NCBI GenBank assembly: GCA_031256795.1
Contig: JAIRPW010000038.1
Coordinates: 46,460 to 110,459, forward strand
Source: Zoogloeaceae bacterium
GTDB lineage: Bacteria; Pseudomonadota; Gammaproteobacteria; Burkholderiales; Rhodocyclaceae
DNA length: 64,000 nucleotides
Direction of reading: 5' to 3'
Below are positions 18,653 through 28,919 of this stretch, in pieces. Numbering within the stretch: the first letter of the stretch is position 1; the number at the start of each line of letters is the position of its first letter. The position numbers were made by a program, and so were the translations under genes. Under the pieces are notes generated by a model, which was not told where the DNA came from, made no database searches, and saw only the letters and a list, made by a program, of their open reading frames with translations.

Positions 18653-20767
18653 TTGTTTCCCGCGCTGCCCTCGCCGATAATGGCGACTCTGCACTTTATC
18701 GCGGCATTCGGGACAATGGAAAACTGGCTGGCAATTGAAGAAAACGGCGCAAACCTTCTGCGGGCGATGATTTCCTGGATTCGCCCGCAGAAAAATCCAG
18801 AGGATATTGAAGGCGCGCGCCAGCGGATTCAAAACCTGACGGAAGCGCTCTCAGGAAGCGTTGTCCTGCGCGCCAGAACCCGTGCCGCGCTTGCGGAGCT
18901 TTTTGCGACGCGCCGCGCCGGATCGCTCTACATGAATCTGGGAATTCTGCCCTCCACTGGTTTTTTTTCAGAAACCTGGCGGCGCGTCTCGCACACCCTG
19001 TTGCCGGAAGAACAAAACCCGGAGGAATTTCTGGGCGATATGCTGCAAAGCCTCTTTGACCGCAAGACAGACGAAATTTGGGTATGCGGCGTAGAAGACG
19101 AGGTCTGGATCCATCTTCTCCAGGCGCTTAATTTTGGCGAGAACAACGAAGACCGCGCAAGCGAAGAGCTGGTGCTCACCGGAGATTCCGGCGCGCAAAC
19201 GCCGTTGCCGCCAAGTCTGCAAGCGCTTCTGCACAGCCTATGGCTGCTCTCCTATCAAATGACAGCGATGGGCTTTGATCCGGAGATTCTGCGTCTGACG
19301 GATGGATTTTCGCGCTCGAATGACGTTACGGATTCCCCATTTCTCGCGCAGAATCTGGAAACGCGCGTTTTTGTGGAGTGCTGTCTTTCCCGCTGGCAGG
19401 ACGCGGACGCGATCAGCAATGACGAAAAGCAGCTTCTGGTATTGTTTGATCAATGCGGAACAGCCATTGAGCGCATTCATCGCCGTTCCATGCAAGCGGG
19501 AACCAGCCTTAGGCTCACCTACAAATTGCAGTGTATGCGCGACCACTTGGTACGCTCCGAACGGCTGGCGCTCATCGCGGGGGAATTGCTGCGCGAAAAA
19601 AGTGGTCTGACTGCCTATCCGTCCATTGTCGCCTTGTTCAAACATTTGGTTTCCGCTTCCTGCCGCAAAAACGACTTAGCCGCCTTCTGGCGGGAGAATC
19701 TGGAAATTACCGCGCGGCGTATCACGGAATACGCGGGCAAGGCGGGAGAACACTACATTACCGAAACACGCTCGGAATATCTGGGCATGGCGCGCGCGGC
19801 GCTGGGAGCGGGCGCGTGCATCGCCCTGATCGCGCTATTGAAACTTATTTTCCATCGCGGCGCGTTCGCGCCCTTGAACGAAATGCTGATTTACGGCCTG
19901 AATTACGGCCTGGGCTTCATGTTCATTTATATGCTGGGCTTTACCATTGCCACAAAGCAGCCCGCGATGACCGCCAATGCGCTTGCGGCCTCTATCGGCG
20001 AAGCGCGCGGAAAAATGCGCGATCTGGAAAATCTGATCACTTTGATCGCCCGCGCTACAAGAAGCCAGCTAGTCGCCATTTTGGGCAATGTAATGATGGC
20101 GGTTCCCACGGCGGTACTGGTTAGTTTGTGCCTTTTGCCGATTTTTGGTCATACCGCAATTTCCGAGACTGAGGCCGAGCATCTGCTGGAGGCGCATCAC
20201 CCATTTCTGTCCGGGACGCTTATTTTTGCCGCGTTTGCCGGGATATGCTTATTTCTTTCCGGCCTGGTCGCGGGGTACTTCGATAATCTTTCCGCGTATA
20301 GCCGCATTCCGCAGCGGCTCAAAAGACTGGCCTGGGCAAAAAGGCTTTTGGGAGACACGGCGCTTTGCCGCTTCGCGGACTATATTGAACGGAATCTGGG
20401 CGCGCTGGCGGGTAATTTTTTGTTCGGGATGATGCTGGCCAGCGTTTGGGGTCTGGGAATGCTGCTGGGACTGCCGCTGGATATTCGCCATGTGGCGTTT
20501 TCCTCCGCATACCTGGGGTACGCGCTCGCGGCCTATGACTTTTCGCCGCCGATCACGCCTTTTCTCTGGGCGGTCGCGGGCGTCGCGGGAGTTGGGATCG
20601 TTAATTTAAGCGTGAGTTTTTTCCTGGCCTTATCTGTTGCCTTGCGCGCGCGCGGCGTTACTTTTTCCCAGGGACGCCAATTGTTGCGCGGCTTGTTCCG
20701 TCGCTTCTGCACACATCCGGGGGAATTCTTTCTGCCACCGAAAAAGGAAAGCGCCGCAAAATCATAA
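18653..20767 (+). CDS. COG4389/SpecificRecomb-family protein (annotated 'site-specific recombinase'; predicted membrane protein)
   Basis: 704-aa ORF with N-terminal soluble region and several C-terminal TM segments; ANALAASIGEARGKMRDLENLITLIARATRSQLVAILGNV and GLVAGYFDNLSAYSRIPQRL characteristic of the family. Confidence 0.82.
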   Translation: MFPALPSPIMATLHFIAAFGTMENWLAIEENGANLLRAMISWIRPQKNPEDIEGARQRIQNLTEALSGSVVLRARTRAALAELFATRRAGSLYMNLGILPSTGFFSETWRRVSHTLLPEEQNPEEFLGDMLQSLFDRKTDEIWVCGVEDEVWIHLLQALNFGENNEDRASEELVLTGDSGAQTPLPPSLQALLHSLWLLSYQMTAMGFDPEILRLTDGFSRSNDVTDSPFLAQNLETRVFVECCLSRWQDADAISNDEKQLLVLFDQCGTAIERIHRRSMQAGTSLRLTYKLQCMRDHLVRSERLALIAGELLREKSGLTAYPSIVALFKHLVSASCRKNDLAAFWRENLEITARRITEYAGKAGEHYITETRSEYLGMARAALGAGACIALIALLKLIFHRGAFAPLNEMLIYGLNYGLGFMFIYMLGFTIATKQPAMTANALAASIGEARGKMRDLENLITLIARATRSQLVAILGNVMMAVPTAVLVSLCLLPIFGHTAISETEAEHLLEAHHPFLSGTLIFAAFAGICLFLSGLVAGYFDNLSAYSRIPQRLKRLAWAKRLLGDTALCRFADYIERNLGALAGNFLFGMMLASVWGLGMLLGLPLDIRHVAFSSAYLGYALAAYDFSPPITPFLWAVAGVAGVGIVNLSVSFFLALSVALRARGVTFSQGRQLLRGLFRRFCTHPGEFFLPPKKESAAKS

Positions 20768-20918
20768 TATGCGCAAAAGATGCAAGTCCGCAGTTCCTCT
20801 TGCAATAAAGTTCAAAGCAATTCCAATTGGCCAGCATTCTTTTTCATGGTTATGCCATATATAAAACTTGATTAGCATCAATTTCCATAAAATCTCTAGC
20901 GGAACGAGTGACAGACAT
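20762..20918 (-). pseudogene. Small ORF immediately after the C5-MTase stop (TGAATG), interrupted by a frameshift in a TATATAT run
   Basis: Frame 1: MSVTRSARDFMEIDANQVLYMA*; frame 2 continues YIWHNHEKECWPIGIALNFIARGTADLHLLRIL* to 20762. Confidence 0.35.
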
Positions 20919-22085
20919 TCACCATTCTCCAATCAGTTTCGCAATCACTTTTCCCAGGGCATATCCAAGCAAAGGAGGCGCCGCGTTGCCAATTTGTTCA
21001 TATTGCTGCGTAATACTTCCTGAAAACTGAAAGCGATCTGGAAATGACTGAATTCTCGCCGCTTCTCTAACTGAAATAATTCGCTCCTGTGTAGGATGAA
21101 AAAAGCATCCCCAATGCGGATCGCATTTTGTCAGCACTGTAGAGCAAAGTTTATCAGGATGCAAACGGCCATAGCGTTTGGTATGATCGCTACGGCGCGC
21201 TCGTTTTAACCCACTCGGCAGCAAATCGAACGGAATATCCCGCCAGCTCCCGCCTTGCGGAATATGTCGAAGCCGCTCCAGGTTAATCTGGCTTAGTTTC
21301 GCGCAATAGTGCGCTGTCAAATCCGTAACGTCTTTTCGTAAATAAGTCTGGTATTCTGTCTTTGGGCTATCTACATATAATCGCGGACTTTGTTCATTGC
21401 CATTCTCTATTTTGGGGAGGTCAGAAAGCGCATCCCACACAGTAATCTTTGGCTTTAGTTCCCGCGAAAAAAGCGGGGAAGTCTGGAGACATAATCTCTT
21501 GGCCCCCGTAAAATTGGCTACGGCTTGCGCGTCGTACTCAGGTTCTGGAAAAGAAATTGTCCCTTTATAATTCTGTACGCCAATAAAAATAGCGCGGAAA
21601 CGCATTTGCGGAACGCCGTAATGACCGGCAAATAAAATTTTATGCGCAACCGTATAGCCCATTGCCTGCAATTCTTTGTAGATGTGTTCGACAACGGCGC
21701 CGCGCCCAAGAGAAATCATGCCGGGTACATTCTCAATCAATACCGTTTTAGGTTTGAGGACAGACACTACGCGAAGGAAATCCTTAAATAGATGATTACG
21801 CGGGTCATCTAGTGTGCGAATAGGGGCATTGATGGAAAAACCTTGGCAAGGAGGCCCGCCTGCAACCAAATCAATCTCTCCTTCCGCAACACCAAGGCGT
21901 CTCTTGAGATTGTTTTCGCACAAAAGACGAATGTCCCCCTCTACAACTTCTGTATTGGGATGATTTATTTTGTATGTTTTCGCATACTGCGCAACCAACT
22001 CATTGGCCAAAATGAGGGAAAAACCTGCCTGTTGCAGACCACAGGAAAGCCCGCCCGCGCCCGAAAAAAGATCAACACAAATCAT
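20919..22085 (-). CDS. DNA (cytosine-5-)-methyltransferase
   Basis: DLFSGAGGLSCGLQQAGF (motif I), GGPPCQGFS (IV), ENVPGM (VI), C-terminal QIGNAAPPLLGYALG (X). Confidence 0.95.
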   Translation of the reverse strand: MICVDLFSGAGGLSCGLQQAGFSLILANELVAQYAKTYKINHPNTEVVEGDIRLLCENNLKRRLGVAEGEIDLVAGGPPCQGFSINAPIRTLDDPRNHLFKDFLRVVSVLKPKTVLIENVPGMISLGRGAVVEHIYKELQAMGYTVAHKILFAGHYGVPQMRFRAIFIGVQNYKGTISFPEPEYDAQAVANFTGAKRLCLQTSPLFSRELKPKITVWDALSDLPKIENGNEQSPRLYVDSPKTEYQTYLRKDVTDLTAHYCAKLSQINLERLRHIPQGGSWRDIPFDLLPSGLKRARRSDHTKRYGRLHPDKLCSTVLTKCDPHWGCFFHPTQERIISVREAARIQSFPDRFQFSGSITQQYEQIGNAAPPLLGYALGKVIAKLIGEW

Positions 22086-22103
22086 ATCATCTATCCATAA
22101 GCC

Positions 22104-23492
22104 TTAGCGTTTCACACTCCACAAGCGCGCAGAAGAGGCCTCTATCCCTTGGTCATGCGTTTTCTGCGCATGCGCGGAAGGTAAAGTTGCTTTTTCGCGC
22201 AACAAGAACCTGGAGAAACATTCTGGCAATGGGGCATGTTCTAGGCTGCGCTGCGTAAATAAAAATCTTCCGCCACACACAAAGCCAATTTCCGCCCAAT
22301 CAACCTGGTTCAGAGAAGAACATAAATCTATCACATTTATACTTATATCGCGCGGGAAAATCGCCAAAATAGAACCATCGAAATTCTTGCAATCGTGAAC
22401 GAAGAACGGATTGCAATTTCGCGTTTTCCCGTTAACGTAAATGCGTGGCATATCGTTTATTGGAAATCCGCGCCCCCAGTGCCACCAGTTTGATTCATCA
22501 AATGCGCGAATACGACGAGAAAGTAGACGATTTTTATGTGGCAGCAGACATTCTGGCGGACAGTTATCGTTATTTACCCAGATCATCCTTCTTGTTTCTC
22601 CCGTTCTCACGGTTTTAGAACAAACAAAATCCAGTGTCCCATATTCCTCGTTTTCGTAAATATCATCCGCGCCAGAAACTGCGCCCACTTTGACGCTGGC
22701 TATATCTTTTAATGTGAGGAAGTTTTTACCGGATGTAAACATGAAATGTCCGGAGTATTCCTGAAAATAACGGTTTTCCCAGTGAAGATTATTTAATGAG
22801 TGCGTTACATCAGTTCCGATACCAATTTCAGCATAACGCATCATCCGGTTAAAACAGTCTTTTTCATAGCGCCAGATAAGACAATTTGGAACGGCGCCAT
22901 CAAAGATTTTGGCGTCGCCAAGTTCAATGGCATCCGTAATTGTACCGTTTGCATACAGCCATTGATTTAACTTTACGCTGGATGTATTTTTGATAAAGTC
23001 TCTGGGCGTAATGAATATAATCTCTCCATGAGGGGCTAAATGGCGCACGGCTTTTTCGATAAAAAACAAATATAAATTGGATCGGCCATCAAACTGTTTG
23101 GTATTTAAGAGCGCTTTTGTGGATGGGGTAATGTCTTGATACCTAACATAAGGAGGATTGCCAATAATTGTCTCAAATTTTTCAAATTCTGGGTATGCAA
23201 AAAAGTCTATGTCGAGAGAATGGGCGGGAGCATGGCGAGAGTCAATTTCTAGAGCGACACAGCCAGAAAGCACATTTGAAAACGCGCCATTGCCGCATGA
23301 CGGCTCCAATACACGCCCCTGCCTTCGCCGTAAAGAAAGCATAACATCTACTACTGCCTTAGGAGTAAAAACCTGGCCTAAAGTTTCAACGTTACAGGAT
23401 GTCGCCAAAGTATTTTCTGAAATCATCCGAGATACCTGTTTTACGCTGAATCGGCATGCGGGATTTTCCGGAAATAATTTTTGCTTACTCAT
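22104..23492 (-). CDS. N6-adenine-type DNA methyltransferase (NPPY)
   Basis: GQVFTPKAVVDVML, VLEPSCGNGAFSNVL, IIGNPPYVRYQ. Confidence 0.92.
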   Translation of the reverse strand: MSKQKLFPENPACRFSVKQVSRMISENTLATSCNVETLGQVFTPKAVVDVMLSLRRRQGRVLEPSCGNGAFSNVLSGCVALEIDSRHAPAHSLDIDFFAYPEFEKFETIIGNPPYVRYQDITPSTKALLNTKQFDGRSNLYLFFIEKAVRHLAPHGEIIFITPRDFIKNTSSVKLNQWLYANGTITDAIELGDAKIFDGAVPNCLIWRYEKDCFNRMMRYAEIGIGTDVTHSLNNLHWENRYFQEYSGHFMFTSGKNFLTLKDIASVKVGAVSGADDIYENEEYGTLDFVCSKTVRTGETRRMIWVNNDNCPPECLLPHKNRLLSRRIRAFDESNWWHWGRGFPINDMPRIYVNGKTRNCNPFFVHDCKNFDGSILAIFPRDISINVIDLCSSLNQVDWAEIGFVCGGRFLFTQRSLEHAPLPECFSRFLLREKATLPSAHAQKTHDQGIEASSARLWSVKR

Positions 23493-23513
23493 TATAGCTA
23501 TTTCACATTGAAT

Positions 23514-24989
23514 TTAGATTAACTCTAATTGTTTTGTGATATTTTGTATACTCATGCTATGCGCAAGATTTGACCAGTCTAGTGTATTGAGAATGCTGGT
23601 TTTAATAGGACGTTTTTCGTCCCAAAATATTAATGACGACAAAAAATCTGTAGCGGATTGAGATTGAAGATACTTTAGCGTTTCAGTCGCTTCGTTTTTG
23701 GTATCAAAAGACAAATAATAAACGGTATCATCAAACATAACGGGGCGATCATTGATAGGTGGAATAAGCCGGAAGCGGAGAGATTTGTAGAGACTGCATA
23801 TCGCAATACGCCACGGGCGGAAAGTATAATCCCCTACGCCGAATATAGAAAAACGAGGCTTATTTGTATAAATCGTACTAGAACGCAAGTCAAACCGATT
23901 GGCGTGTGAATGAAGATAGGCCCAAGTGAGCGGGGCGCGTTCTTGGATAATTTCTGTGGGTTCGCCAACATTGCATTGCGTAACCAGAACAAATTTATCG
24001 CGCCATTCCCTATCATTAGCAATATCAGAACCTTTGAATAACGGATAGAGATAGGTCTCTTCAAGTTGAACGATTTCATCAATACCATTTTTGTAGCCTA
24101 TTTTGGTGCGCGTAAGTTCCATGATGGGCGAGGCATCATGTTTAATACCCGACCTCCATTTTTGAGGGCTATTTCCAAACAAAAAAGAACCGCGCTCAAA
24201 GGCATCCAAATCGGCAATCGTTATTCCGTGGCGATGGCTAATTTTTTTCCCTAATTTTGCTTCAAAATTATCGTAAATCGTGTAATTGCCACAGAATGTT
24301 TCGGCAGGATTGATGCGAATAACTAATAGACACGCATCGACAGCAACCCCGAAATGTTTTTTAGTGTCGATACCAACGAGAAAGGCATCATAAATCGTGT
24401 CCTGCCGCCGCTCGGCATAAACAAGCACTCTGCGTGCGGTAGATGTTTTTACTAGCATTGCCACATCCGCGTTTCGACCTCGTAATTGATGGAGAATTTC
24501 TAAAAACATCCATTCTGAAATATCGAAATTTGCTTTACCGCTGATAGCGTCAAAGCCGTTTTGACCCAGAAAATTAGATTTTTCGGGAAGATTATTTCCG
24601 CCAATAACACTTTGTCCGGCATTAGTGACCCACGGCGGATTACCTATCACTAAAAGCCTGCCGGGTATCTGGGTAAAAATTGTTTTCCAGTTGGTTGCGA
24701 AAAAGTCGGCTTGTTGGAGGTGAATACGCGGAGAAATAGATTGTGCGTTAATGTGATTGCGTAAAGTATCTAAATAGGTTGCGTTGATTTCAAAGCCAAA
24801 TAGATTTTGGACATTTGGGAATTCTTGCGCCGCAGCAAAAAGAAATGAACCGATGCCGCAAGTGGGTTCAATAATGGCATCGGGGAAAATCCCCGCCGCA
24901 GTTAAACGGGCGCAAACAGCGCGGGCAAGCACATTAGGCGTTTGGAAGTCGCCATATTCAATGCGTTGTTTGCATACTGCCGTGGTCAT
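23514..24989 (-). CDS. N6-adenine-type DNA methyltransferase (NPPW)
   Basis: YGDFQTPNVLARAVC, IIEPTCGIGSFLFAAA, LVIGNPPWVTNA. Confidence 0.9.
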   Translation of the reverse strand: MTTAVCKQRIEYGDFQTPNVLARAVCARLTAAGIFPDAIIEPTCGIGSFLFAAAQEFPNVQNLFGFEINATYLDTLRNHINAQSISPRIHLQQADFFATNWKTIFTQIPGRLLVIGNPPWVTNAGQSVIGGNNLPEKSNFLGQNGFDAISGKANFDISEWMFLEILHQLRGRNADVAMLVKTSTARRVLVYAERRQDTIYDAFLVGIDTKKHFGVAVDACLLVIRINPAETFCGNYTIYDNFEAKLGKKISHRHGITIADLDAFERGSFLFGNSPQKWRSGIKHDASPIMELTRTKIGYKNGIDEIVQLEETYLYPLFKGSDIANDREWRDKFVLVTQCNVGEPTEIIQERAPLTWAYLHSHANRFDLRSSTIYTNKPRFSIFGVGDYTFRPWRIAICSLYKSLRFRLIPPINDRPVMFDDTVYYLSFDTKNEATETLKYLQSQSATDFLSSLIFWDEKRPIKTSILNTLDWSNLAHSMSIQNITKQLELI

Positions 24990-25685
24990 GGGCTGGTTCC
25001 TTTGTAAAGGGAACGGACGCCAGATTCATCTCCCGCTTTTTCGATTATGCGTCCGTATTGCAAGCGCCATTGCAAGGCGTTTGATATGGTGAGATAGCCT
25101 TGTTCAGGTTTGTTCATCATGATTTCTTTGGCAATGTTTTTGAGTTCTATGCTGTCGACGGGCAGATTTTTATCGGAAATAAAGCCATTAAATCGTCAAC
25201 ATTTCCCTCATTTTCAATGATTTCGCGTAATCCGCGAGTCATCTGAAAATCAGCTGTGCGGTTTGCGTCGATGAATACGGTATTTGTGATGCGCAAAATA
25301 GCTGTTTTGCTAGAAGCATCATCCGCTTTGTCATAAACAAAAACGATAAGGCTATAGCCTAAACCGTAAATTTTCTGGCGAGCGGATTTGAATGGGCAAG
25401 ACGATTGCGGTTGCCGGATGCTTGTAACTTTCATGTCAACGCCGAGGCTTGGAAAGTCAATGCCGCTTGCGAAATTACCCTCGGCAAAGGCATAGCGTTC
25501 TCGCAAGAAGAACGGAACTTGTGCTCAAGATAAGTTCCTACCGCCTTACCGTCAGTAACGCCAAATAGACTCGGCTCTGAGGATTTGCTGACAATGACAG
25601 AGAAGTTACGCGCTTCTTCGCAAAGGATGTCAATGGTTAGCGCGGGGTTGGACAAATTTGAAATCTCCTCGTGAAGTTTCTCCAC
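24986..25685 (-). pseudogene. Type II restriction endonuclease-like gene (PD-(D/E)xK-like), frameshifted
   Basis: Three consecutive frames: VEKLHEEISNLSNPALTIDILCEEARNFSVIVSKSSEPSLFGVTDGKAVGTYLEHKFRSS / LRERYAFAEGNFASGIDFPSLGVDMKVTSIRQPQSSCPFKSARQKIYGLGYSLIVFVYDK...DDLMALFP / DKNLPVDSIELKNIAKEIMMNKPEQGYLTISNALQWRLQYGRIIEKAGDESGVRSLYKGTSP*; last stop overlaps the MTase start (ATGA). Confidence 0.75.
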
Positions 25686-25739
25686 AAAATTATGAGCGAG
25701 GGAAAATTGTGCTTTTAACCTCGCCCAAAAATTCCCATA

Positions 25740-28667
25740 TCAACCGCAAGCCCCCACCGCCCCGCAGGCGGTACAAAAATCGCAGCCATCTTTTTTGATC
25801 ATCGTGCGATTTCCGCATTCGCCGCATAGTTTTCCTCGCGTGGGTAAAACTTTATTGAATGCCGGATTATCCGGCGCTTCCAGAATCCCCATCTGCTGCA
25901 ACGGAAAGCCTTCCTCATCCAAAATCCCCAGCATGGCATAGCGGTGAATAATCAGACGAGCAATGTACGCGACCGAGGAAGGATACGTCTGCTGTTTGCG
26001 CGAACCGGGCACAAAAGCCATAAAATCGCCCAGAGGCTCAGGATAATCCAGCAACTTCCGCAGTTTCATCCCCACCCACGCAGGATCAAGAACACGCATA
26101 TCCAATGACAGGAGCTTGCATAAACCGTCCAGCGCGCGCGGATAATCCCCGGAAAGCCACATGGAATAAGGCCGGGTCACACCATCCGGCAAGGTAATCT
26201 CTTTCAGCCCCAAAACAAAATCTTCCGCCGTCGCCGGATTGTGAATATCCACCGTCCAGGAAAGCGTACCATCCGTGCCGGTCTTAGGCTCCTTGACGGA
26301 AAAAAGCGCGTCAACAACCGGGGTCTCGCCGACGTGCCGAAACGCGCCCAGCTGCTCACAACGCCAATGGATAATCTGCGCCATCGCGGAAATTACGGAA
26401 GGCATTCGCTTCTTCTCGCCGTGCGGCGGCATGGGCATCTCAAAGGAATCGCCATGCGTGCGCGCCAGACAATCCAGCTTCATCTGCAACCAGCCGCGGT
26501 CATTGGCGCGCATGTCCATAGAAAGCGTTTTGGCCACGACGCCCAACCCGCGCGGCTCCGCAGGACCATTGGCCCAGACCTCAAACGGCCAGGCACGGCC
26601 TTCCGGCTCAACATGCCCGATAAACAGCGCAAACTTGCCCATCGGCGAATCCACCATATATGTCCAGCACAGATTGCCTTCCGGCAGATCTGGACGCCCC
26701 GGCCAGCGTAAACTGGCCAGCACCGGCGCCGGCAAATGCTTGATAGTCAACCGGCGATTCGCGTCAGAAACAAAATCCTGCGGCGCGCTGATATGCGAAC
26801 GGCCATCCGTACCGCTCGCGCCCGCCTGTTCCAAACCAGAAGTTTCCGCAGAAAGGATCGGACTCAAAATGCTGTTGGGGCGATACGTCGCCAATCCCTT
26901 GAGACCAGACTTCCAGGCGTCCATGTATAAATCCTGAAATTCGGCATAGGGATACTCGGCAGGCACATTCACCGTCTTGGAAATAGAAGTATCAATATAG
27001 GGCGCAACTGCCGCCACCATATTTTTATGATCGGCGGCGGAAATTTCCAGCGCGGTCACGAAATAGTCCGGCAGTTTATTGACGTCGCCTCCCAGATGCC
27101 GATACAACCGCCAGGCATAATCTTCCACCTGATGTTCTTTGATGCCGCCGTCCGCCATGCGTTTTTTCCGGGTATATGTCCAGGAAAACGGCGGTTCAAT
27201 CCCGTTGGAGGCATTATCGGCAAAAGCCAGCGAAATCGTCCCGGTCGGCGCAATGGAAAGCAGATGCGAATTGCGGACGCCATGCTCACGAATGGCGGAT
27301 TTGATGGGTGCAGGCAGACGAGAGGCAAAATTTCCTCCCGACAAATACAGCTCCGCATTGAACAGCGGAAACGCGCCGCGTTCCTTCGCAAGCTCCACTG
27401 AATGCAGATACGCCGTATCCCGCATGAATTCACTAATCCGCGCGGCAAAAGCGCGCGCCTCCGGACGGTTATACGGCAGACGCAACATGGCCAGCATATC
27501 GCCCAAACCCGTAAAACCAATCCCAATTCGACGCTTATTGGCCGCCTCTTCCCGCTGCTGACTCAATGGCCAATGCGTGGCGTCCAGCACATTGTCCAGC
27601 ATACGCACCGACACGCGAATCACTTCGGCAAATTCCTCAAAATCAAAACTCGCCTCATGCGAAAACGGGTCGCGCACAAAAAGCGTCAGATTAATTGACC
27701 CCAGACAACAGCAGCCATAGGGCGGCAAAGGTTGTTCAGCGCAAGGGTTTGTCGCCTCAATCACCTCGCAGTAATGCAGGTTGTTATCCTGATTCATGCG
27801 ATCCAAAAAAAGAATGCCCGGCTCGGCGTGATCGTAGGTCGACTGCATGACCTGGTCCCAAAGGTCGCGCGCGCGCACCTTGCGGTAAACCCACAGACCA
27901 TCCTCGCGCTGAAAAGCTCCGTCCGCCTTCATATCCGCGTTCGGATCGGCGCGGTGAATCAGCTCCACCACGCCATCGGTCTCTACCGCCCGCATGAAAT
28001 CATCCGAAACGCCAATGGAAATATTGAAATTGCGCAAATCCCCCTGATCCTTGGCATGAATAAAATCCTCAATATCCGGATGATCGCAACGCAAAACTCC
28101 CATTTGCGCGCCGCGCCGCGCGCCGGCAGATTCCACCGTCTCACAGGAACGATCAAACACACGCATATACGAAACCGGCCCGGAAGCGCGCGACTGCGTA
28201 CCCTTAACCTGCGCGCCGACAGGCCGGATGCTGGAAAAATCATAGCCTACGCCGCCGCCGCGCCGCATCGTCTCCGCTGCCTGCGCTAGCGCGGTATAAA
28301 TGCCCGGACGCCCATCTGTAGTCTCCACAATGGAATCGCCGACAGGCTGCACAAAACAATTAATCAAGGTCGCCTGAAGCTCCGTCCCCGCCGCCGAATT
28401 GATGCGCCCCGCCGGAATAAAGCCGCTTTCCTGCGCCCATAAAAAACGCTCTTCCCAATAAAGACGCTCTTTCTCCGTTTTTTCCTGCGCGGCCAACGCG
28501 CGCGCGACACGACAGCGCACATCCCGCGCGCAGGTTTCCTTGCTCTTAGCGTATTTTTCCAACAACACTTCGGCGGAAATTTCCTGCTCCGCAAGCGGCG
28601 CAACGGCGGGAACTTCCGGAATTTCAGCCAAGGAAAACTGCTCGGTGTGGAATTCTTGGGGATTCAT
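25740..28667 (-). CDS. nrdJ: Adenosylcobalamin-dependent (class II) ribonucleotide reductase
   Basis: [75 protein letters not shown]-terminal [28 protein letters not shown]. Confidence 0.94.
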   Translation of the reverse strand: MNPQEFHTEQFSLAEIPEVPAVAPLAEQEISAEVLLEKYAKSKETCARDVRCRVARALAAQEKTEKERLYWEERFLWAQESGFIPAGRINSAAGTELQATLINCFVQPVGDSIVETTDGRPGIYTALAQAAETMRRGGGVGYDFSSIRPVGAQVKGTQSRASGPVSYMRVFDRSCETVESAGARRGAQMGVLRCDHPDIEDFIHAKDQGDLRNFNISIGVSDDFMRAVETDGVVELIHRADPNADMKADGAFQREDGLWVYRKVRARDLWDQVMQSTYDHAEPGILFLDRMNQDNNLHYCEVIEATNPCAEQPLPPYGCCCLGSINLTLFVRDPFSHEASFDFEEFAEVIRVSVRMLDNVLDATHWPLSQQREEAANKRRIGIGFTGLGDMLAMLRLPYNRPEARAFAARISEFMRDTAYLHSVELAKERGAFPLFNAELYLSGGNFASRLPAPIKSAIREHGVRNSHLLSIAPTGTISLAFADNASNGIEPPFSWTYTRKKRMADGGIKEHQVEDYAWRLYRHLGGDVNKLPDYFVTALEISAADHKNMVAAVAPYIDTSISKTVNVPAEYPYAEFQDLYMDAWKSGLKGLATYRPNSILSPILSAETSGLEQAGASGTDGRSHISAPQDFVSDANRRLTIKHLPAPVLASLRWPGRPDLPEGNLCWTYMVDSPMGKFALFIGHVEPEGRAWPFEVWANGPAEPRGLGVVAKTLSMDMRANDRGWLQMKLDCLARTHGDSFEMPMPPHGEKKRMPSVISAMAQIIHWRCEQLGAFRHVGETPVVDALFSVKEPKTGTDGTLSWTVDIHNPATAEDFVLGLKEITLPDGVTRPYSMWLSGDYPRALDGLCKLLSLDMRVLDPAWVGMKLRKLLDYPEPLGDFMAFVPGSRKQQTYPSSVAYIARLIIHRYAMLGILDEEGFPLQQMGILEAPDNPAFNKVLPTRGKLCGECGNRTMIKKDGCDFCTACGAVGACG

Positions 28668-28764
28668 GAACCGTGTCTCCAGTAAAATGAGAGGGAGAAG
28701 CAAAATCTGAACATCTTCGCGCCGCAAAAATATGCCTTACGAGAACCACAAAACGCGCGGGAAT

Positions 28765-28780
28765 ATACTATATATAGTAT
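28765..28780. promoter_or_regulatory. Perfect 16-bp palindrome upstream of nrdJ, candidate NrdR box
   Basis: atactatatatagtat, about 100 bp upstream of the nrdJ start. Confidence 0.45.
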
Positions 28781-28919
28781 TCGTCAGACAAGCATTGACT
28801 AAATAAAGCATTTTGTTTACGGATCATCAATAACCCGCGCACCGAAAAAACGCTCCTGCAACAACAAAGACGCACCCACGCGACACAGTCCTCCCGCGCC
28901 CTAAAAACCACTTCTAAAA

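Noticed and set aside
20780-20830. WHNHEKE string as a possible HNH nuclease
   Set aside because: Peptide too short, no beta-beta-alpha-metal context; likely coincidental.
20919-25737. BREX or DISARM defence island
   Set aside because: No pglZ, brxC/brxL, drmA/drmB or helicase gene; only MTases plus a small nuclease.
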